This document shows, in pieces, positions 16,902 through 22,232 of a DNA stretch of 22,232 nt. The stretch comes from Patescibacteria group bacterium UBA6263. Its GTDB lineage: Bacteria; Patescibacteriota; Gracilibacteria; Absconditabacterales; Absconditicoccaceae. The DNA is taken from contig DJVF01000030.1 of assembly GCA_002441085.1 (NCBI GenBank), forward strand, positions 1 to 22,232, read 5' to 3'. Position numbers and translations under genes: made by a program. The notes under the pieces were generated by a model. The model was given only the letters and a program-made list of their open reading frames with translations, was not told where the DNA came from and searched no databases. Numbering within the stretch: the stretch's first letter is position 1; every line of letters starts with the position of its first letter.

Positions 16902-16935
16902 GCTAAAGGAGGACTTACTTCGTTTGGATTCAAGA
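16902..16935. repeat. Degenerate repeat unit upstream of hflX
   Basis: GCTAAAGGAGGACTTACTTC...TTTGGATTC matches, with small differences, the unit at about 5832-5862 upstream of nrdB. Confidence 0.5.
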
Positions 16936-16991
16936 TAAGATAAATATCCTTTGAATAAGAAGTCAGGATTTATACTATATAGTTTATAGTG

Positions 16992-16997
16992 TATAAT
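16992..16997 (+). promoter_or_regulatory. -10 element upstream of hflX
   Basis: TATAAT 20 bp before the hflX start, within repeated TTTATAGT-type AT-rich sequence. No convincing -35. It may serve hflX and tex together. Confidence 0.4.
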
Positions 16998-17016
16998 TTA
17001 TAGTTAATAATTTGAA

Positions 17017-18165
17017 ATGACGACGATAGATCCAATGAATCCACTACTTACTCAGCAGACTGATTTGAAAGTTTATTTGGTTGATATTGTAGATAGAAGT
17101 ATTGATACAAATATTTTGGAAGATAGAATGCTAGAATTAGAGAGCCTAGTAAATACTTTTGGTGGTATGGTAGTAATCAAAACATATCAAAAAAGAGATA
17201 TGCCAGACAAAAGAACATATATAGGTAGTGGTAAACTTGAAGAAATAATCTTAGAGATGAAAGAGGTATGAGCTCAGCTTTTGATAGTGGGCAATGTACT
17301 TAAGCCTTCTCAAGTTTATCAATTGAATGAAAAATTACGTCCTATATGAGCCAAAGCTTGGGATAGAGTAGATTTGATACTCAAGATTTTTGATAAACAT
17401 GCAGATAGTATGGAGGCTAAAATGCAAATAGAATTGGCTGCGATTAGACATATGTGACCCAGAATTTATGGAATGTGAATGGAACTCTCTCGTCAATGAT
17501 GATGATGAGAATGAGCTATGAGATGACTGGGAGAAACCAATACTGAGAGGATGAGAAGACATCTCAAAGAGAAACAATTCAAAATTACAGAACAATTAAA
17601 GCAATATGAAAATATGAGGAGAATCCATAGAGATACTAGAAAAAAAAGATGAATACCTACCGTGTGAATAGTGTGATATACCAATGTTGGTAAGTCATCT
17701 CTTTTGAATTATTTGACTAATAAATGAATACTGGCAGAAAACAAATTATTCGCTACGCTTGGTACCAATGTTTGAAAATTATATTTGATGACTGATCCTG
17801 TCATGTGAACTGGTAAAGAATTTCTATTGAATGACACGATATGATTTATTCGCGATCTTCCGCCCAAATTGATTCAGGCTTTTGCATCTACATTGGAGGA
17901 TAGTATAGAGGCTGATTTGCTATTGCATATTATAGATGCATCTGACCCATATGTAGATGATAGAATAGCTGTAGTAAATTATATATTAAATGAAATTTGA
18001 GCAAAGCAAAAAAGGATAATGGTTTTTAATAAAATAGATTTGATAGATGCTGTAAAATTAAAAGAATTAAAATTGAAATTTAAAAATCAGAATTGTCTTT
18101 GGATATCAGTATTGACTGGAGATTGAATAGAAGAGTTGAAAGAAAAATTGTTAGAAGTTTTGTAA
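17017..18165 (+). CDS. hflX: Ribosome-associated GTPase HflX
   Basis: 382 residues. A translational GTPase of the OBG-HflX group that binds 50S or 70S particles and helps split stalled ribosomes. The N-terminal HflX domain (about 15-160) contains KRTYIGSGKLEEI. A basic coiled-coil linker follows. The G domain has G1 GYTNVGKSS (residues 220-228), G3 DTIGF and G4 NKID. The conserved glycine-rich loop before the linker (LSRQGGGxG...GxGETxxE in the family) is encoded by four consecutive UGA codons at 17497-17508, then two more nearby. This is the most direct evidence in the window for UGA=Gly. tex follows after 50 bp on the same strand, likely co-transcribed. Confidence 0.95.
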
Positions 18166-18215
18166 ATAAAATAACTTTATTGTATCATAATTTTTTTAAT
18201 ATTATTAGATAAAAT

Positions 18216-20498
18216 ATGACAGATTTGATAGGGATTATTAGTAAAAAAGTTGGTATAGCTCCAAATATTGTAGCTAGTATTATACAATTGTTGGATGAAG
18301 GGAATACTGTGCCTTTTATTGCTAGATATCGTAAAGAACTTACACAGTGAGCGACTGATGAGCAGCTGAGAGATTTTAATGATTTGTATAGTTATACTAG
18401 AAATTTGGAGGCTAGAAAAGCTGATGTGATTCGTCTGATAGATGAAAAATGATTGATGACAGACGAGCTCAGAAAACAAATAATGGAAGCAGAAACTTTA
18501 GCTAGAGTAGAAGATCTTTATAGGCCATTCAAAGAAAAAAAGAATACCAAAGCCACCATAGCTAAAGCTAAATGACTTGAACCATTGGCAGATATTTTGC
18601 GTAAAGCTTTGCTTAGCAAAGAAGATTTTGAACTTGAGGCTGAAAAGTTTATCAAGGATACTTGAGATATCAAGACTAGTGTCAAAGATATTGCTGAAGC
18701 TATATGATGAGCCAAGGATATAATTGCAGAAGATGTATCTGACCATGCAGATTTGAGAGAAGAAATCAAAACTAGAGAAGAAAATTTTGCAGTACTTGAA
18801 ACCAAAGCTACAAAAACTTTTGAAGAAAATTGAACTTACAAAGTATATGCAAATTATTCCAAAAAATTATCAGAGATACCATCTTATGCGTATCTGGCTG
18901 TATGTAGAGCAGAAAAAGAAAAACAATTGAGTCTGAAACTAAATTTTGGAGATGACAAAATATGGGAAGATACAAAAAAGTTTTTTGTACCTAAATGATA
19001 TGGAACTAGCATAAATTATCTTGAAGAAGCTTTACAAGATTGATTGAAAAGATTACTTATGCCTTCGTTAGAAAGAGAGCTTAGATCAGATAAAAATAGA
19101 TGGGCTGATGAAGCAGCGATCAAAGTATTTGGAGAAAATCTCAAAAATTTGCTTTTGACTCCACCTATCAAATGAATGACAGTACTTGGTTTTGATCCTG
19201 CATTTAGAACTGGATGTAAATTAGCTGTTGTGGATCAGACTGGAAAATTTTTGGATAAAACAGTTATATATCCCACTGAGCCTCAAAATAAAGTTCAAGA
19301 AGCTCGAGAAACTCTAAAAAAATTAGTTGATCAGTATAAAATAGATTTGATTGTGATATGAAATGGTACTGCGTCTAGAGAGTCTGAAAAAATCGTAAAT
19401 GAATTTATCAAAAAATATAAATTAAGTGTGAAATACATGATAACCTCTGAATCTGGTGCGTCTGTATATTCCGCTTCTAAACTTGCACAAAATGAATATC
19501 CAGATTTGGATGTGACTATTAGAGGAGCGATTAGTATTGCTCATAGAGTACAAGATCCATTGGCAGAGCTTACCAAAATAGATCCTAAATCAATATGAGT
19601 ATGACAGTATCAACATGATGTCGATCAAAAATATCTCAAAGAAAAACTGGAAGAGAAAGTAGAAGATATAGTAAACAGTGTGGGTGTAGATGTAAATACG
19701 GCTAGTTATACTTTGCTTCAATATATTGCATGACTTAGTGAGACTGTAGCAAAAAATGTAATAGAATATAGAGATGCTAATGGAAAATTTACAAGTAAAG
19801 CGCAAATAAAAAAAGTGAAATGATTGTGACCCAAAGCTTATGAACAAGCGATATGATTTTTGAGGATCAAATGATGAAAAGAGATTTTGGATGAAACTGG
19901 AATACATCCAGAAATACACAAGAAAGTCTATGAATTTATAGAAAAAGAAATTGGAATCAAAAAGAAAGATATTAAACTGCCTATGAACCTGTCATTGCGA
20001 GGAGAGAATAAAATTAACGACGTGGCAATCTCTCAATTTTCTGAAAAATATTTAATATGACTAGAAACTATGAAGGATGTGATCAAAGAACTTCAAAGAC
20101 CATGATTAGATCCTAGGGAAGAATTGGAAGCTCCATGTTTTGCTAGTGATATCGTAGATATAAAAAATTTGACAATTGGAATGCAACTGGAATGAGTAGT
20201 TAGAAATGTGACTGATTTTGGTGCATTTGTAGATATAGGTTTGCATAGTGATGGATTAGTCCACAAATCACAGATGGCAAACTATTTTGTGACTAACCCA
20301 ACTGATGTAGTCAAAGTAGGGCAAAGAGTAAAAGTAAAAGTATTGGAGATAGATTTGGAAAGAGAGAAGGTTTCTTTGACTATGAAAGATGGTGATGTAT
20401 TTGCAAAGCCAGTTAAAATAATTTCAGAAAAAAAAGAAATTCAAAAAGATGATGAAATTGGAGAGTCTACAATGAAAGGAAACATTAATTTTAGTTAA
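18216..20498 (+). CDS. tex: Tex-family RNA-binding transcription/translation accessory protein
   Basis: A 760-residue cytoplasmic nucleic-acid-binding protein related to eukaryotic Spt6. The N-terminal helical region contains VPFIARYRKE. A YqgF/RNase-H-like domain starts near residue 322 (VLGFDPAFRTGCKLAVVD) and includes NGTASRE. IGVGQYQHDVD follows, then helix-hairpin-helix repeats. LQRPGLDPREE precedes a C-terminal S1 domain (about 655-730, VTDFGAFVDIG). Shortly before LQRPG, about 15 residues (SLRGENKINDVAIS) are encoded by a genomic palindromic-repeat unit (19990-20034), in a region that normally holds a variable linker. UGA glycines occur at conserved sites (SIGVGQ, QRPG). It follows hflX by 50 bp. 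The start MTDLI is standard. Confidence 0.95.
19990..20034. repeat. GTCAT-family repeat inside tex, read in frame
   Basis: TGTCATTGCGAGGAG ... GACGTGGCAATCTC resembles the intergenic unit at 3854-3907 (GTCATCGCGAG...GTGGCGATC). It is in frame and adds no stop. Confidence 0.65.
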
Positions 20499-20592
20499 TT
20501 TGCTTTAATATTTAATGTCTATTCATTGGGATAAAATTGTAATTGCTAACTAAGAAGTAATCTTATTTTTTGATTATTTTGTTTTGCCTCGT

Positions 20593-20832
20593 CGATAAAG
20601 GAGGGGGTCCGGAATGGTCGGGGTGGAGGATTTATAAATGTTCTTTATGGGGCTTTTCCTGCCCCTGTCTGCCCTGACTGGCGTCAGGCAGGCGACAGGC
20701 AGGCCCAAACCCTAGGACCAATATTTTTGCCTTGATGCAAAAATACTGGATAAACCTGTCTGACGACAGGCAGGAAAAGCAAGTCGCACAAGACGGTCCC
20801 GTAGTACTACGGGATGCGACCTGGTTTGCTTA
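20593..20832. repeat. Nested repeats after tex, including multi-hairpin copy 3
   Basis: The 391-bp gap between tex and the hydrolase gene holds no ORF I can support. A GGAGGGGGT...GGTGGAGGATTTATAAATG unit (20599-20640) resembles 5119-5153. ATGGGG...CCCC (20647-20665) opens a third multi-hairpin copy. A GTCTGCC...GGCAGGC palindrome cluster interrupts it (20665-20705). Its second hairpin, CCAATATTTTTGC / GCAAAAATACTGG, is at 20718-20749. Another CCTGTCTG/CAGGCAGG palindrome follows (20755-20774). The last hairpin joins GTCGCA with TGCGAC around a perfect TCCCGTAG/CTACGGGA core. The closing TTTGCTTAGTC is shared with copy 1. Confidence 0.65.
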
Positions 20833-20889
20833 GTCGAAGCGGTCTTTGTAGCTTTACGCATCTTTCGCCAAATATATGCGTTAGAATTG

Positions 20890-21501
20890 TTATGAGTTTA
20901 GGATGTTTTCCAAAATTTCTGGGAAAGTGTCTTGATTGAAATGTCATCTATCATGTAATGTAATGAGTTTTGCATTGGGTAGATATGATTTGATTTTTTG
21001 TGCATGTGAATAAGGCACTACTTCATCATCGGTAGAGTGGTAGATAAAAATCTGATCGCAATATTTTTCTAAATTTGAGATTATATCTGGACTATAAGCA
21101 AAATCTCATGAATATTTTTCATCGTCATCCATATCACTTTCATCGAATACTGCAGAAACTAGGTGTAGTTGTTTAATTTTTTTGGGGAATCAGTTTTCTC
21201 AGATATATTTGATTAGAAACATTCAACCAAGTGAATGTCATATCAATATGAGATCTTCATTATTGATTATACTTTGAACTTTTTCAAATCGAAGTTTCCA
21301 TACTTTGTAAGATGCATTTAATTCATTGGGCATTGATGGTCTAAAAAAATCATATTCTGATTTTAGAGATTCTGCTATCCGATTTCCTCGTTTTTTTCTT
21401 TTTTCTCTTTGAGGATCATAAGTCCAAGATTCAAGAACTTTTATTAGAGTATTTTCATCTGGGAATACGTTTCATCAGTGGATATAGATAATTTGTTTCA
21501 T
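20890..21501 (-). CDS. Alpha/beta hydrolase, RBBP9/YdeN-like
   Basis: 203 residues. A small serine hydrolase fold: the start KQIIYIHGGN is followed by the nucleophile elbow GHSLGG (S90). Near the C-terminus are the acid-loop sequence STDDEVVPYSHA and the catalytic His in DRGHF. Size and this IHGGN...GHSLGG...DDEVVP...GHF layout match the RBBP9/YdeN group of predicted serine hydrolases, whose substrates are mostly unknown. No signal peptide, so it should be cytoplasmic. ATG at 21501. It lies 83 bp downstream of the HAD gene on the same strand, probably one operon; no shared pathway is evident. Several conserved glycines (GHSLGG) are UGA. Confidence 0.85.
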
Positions 21502-21584
21502 TGTTTGTATTTAGTTTATAAATTTTTTATTTAGCCTTAATTTGGTGATTGGTGTTTTATATGTTTGTGAGTTTTTTGTTTAAA

Positions 21585-22211
21585 TTAAATTTTTAACCTT
21601 TTTTTTAGATCTTTGATAGTTTGGCGTGTATTTTGGGCTGTTATAGTTTTTATTGATAGTTGGTTTGCTACTTTACAGTTATCTTCTTTATCATCTATAA
21701 AAATAGCTTCTTCTGGTTTGATTTTGTATTTTTTAAGTACGTAATCAAAAAATTTTGTGGTCGAATTTTGTATGTCATCTCGTTTACTCAATCATATATC
21801 GCAGGAGAATACTAAATTGTCGAAATCTTTGTATCGTCATTTTTGTTTTATATAATTTTTGTGTGATTTTACAGTATCTGATAAAACCATATTTTTGTAT
21901 CATATTTTTGAAAGTTTTTTGACTAGATTGATGATGCTATGATTTAATATACTTTTACTTACGGTTTGATGTAATATTTGATTGGTTTGTGAATGGATTG
22001 GTTTTTGTATTTGTTTACAAAAGTTTTTTCGGAGTGCCTTTTCGCTGATTTCTCATCTTCTGAGTTTGTTTATATATGGAGAAAGAACTGGAGTCATTTG
22101 CTCTAATGGTATTTTGTATAACTTGGAGGTTTTGTGAAATATTTTTTGTTGGTATTTCCATCTGATTACTACTCAGCCGAAATCTCGTAAAATATATTTA
22201 ATTCCTTTCAT
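21585..22211 (-). CDS. HAD-superfamily hydrolase (subfamily IA)
   Basis: 208 residues, complete. The nucleophile motif is RDFGGVV, with D10 in the position of the usual FDFGGVL. Then come an alpha-helical cap with LRRGEISEKAL, motif II VLSDT, motif III lysine in LSKRDD, and motif IV FIDDKEDN near the C-terminus. These four motifs define a phosphatase or related hydrolase using an aspartyl-phosphate intermediate and Mg2+. DFGGV proteins of this type include sugar-phosphatase- and haloacid-dehalogenase-like enzymes, so the substrate cannot be named. UGA-Gly codons join the two halves; under the standard code only the last 68 residues appear. ATG at 22211 is 21 bp from the window edge; the hydrolase gene follows on the same strand. 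Confidence 0.87.
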
Positions 22212-22232
22212 ATTAAAAAATCTAACATTTTA

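Noticed and set aside
1..22232. tRNA or rRNA genes
   Set aside because: I scanned intergenic stretches by eye for cloverleaf signatures and rRNA-like sequence and found none; a dedicated scan would be more sensitive.

Overview
The window is AT-rich DNA that reads sensibly only if UGA is decoded as glycine (translation table 25). That points to the candidate phyla Gracilibacteria (BD1-5/GN02) or Absconditabacteria (SR1) of the Candidate Phyla Radiation. Under the standard code almost every gene breaks into pieces. With UGA=Gly they join into full-length proteins, and the UGA codons fall on conserved glycines (ribonucleotide reductase, RNase Y GREG, HflX GKS region, RsmA GPGKG). All coordinates below assume that code. 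UAA and UAG remain stops, and no start has a Shine-Dalgarno sequence.

Layout. 18-737 is a short family 2 glycosyltransferase (-). 738-1236 is a long non-coding stretch with two 16-bp palindromes matching tandem NrdR boxes, followed by a multi-hairpin repeat. 1237-7025 holds a deoxyribonucleotide and peroxide cluster on +: nrdA, an AhpC-type peroxiredoxin, a Bcp-type peroxiredoxin and nrdB. Repeats separate these genes, and a small membrane-protein gene on - lies between bcp and nrdB. 7179-7760 is an unknown gene on -. 7833-8987 is tgt (-), divergent from an AMMECR1-like gene (9066-9509, +). 9517-13788 is a minus-strand run: a small hypothetical gene, rny, a degenerate Lgt-like membrane protein, and a membrane-anchored protein with a baseplate-J-like segment. 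13917-14726 is rsmA (+). 14909-15481 is a guanylate kinase-like gene (-). 15612-15752 is a candidate structured RNA with its own terminator (+). 15751-16830 is a WecA/MraY-family phosphoglycosyl transferase (-). 17017-20498 is hflX and tex (+). 20499-20889 is a nest of repeats. 20890-22211 is a minus-strand pair: an alpha/beta hydrolase and a HAD phosphatase-like protein.

Themes. The mapped functions are housekeeping: dNTP synthesis, peroxide defence, tRNA and rRNA modification, mRNA decay, ribosome rescue and envelope glycan initiation. The unusual content is between and inside genes. Palindromic repeats of several families fill the gaps, nest in one another, and appear in frame inside tgt and tex. 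One multi-hairpin element occurs three times, with paired changes that preserve its stem. Two minus-strand genes flanking nrdB contain no UGA-Gly codon at all and have strong promoter and terminator signals of their own, as expected of genes from a standard-code donor. A possible stand-alone small RNA and an Lgt relative that seems to lack its catalytic residues are the other leads.
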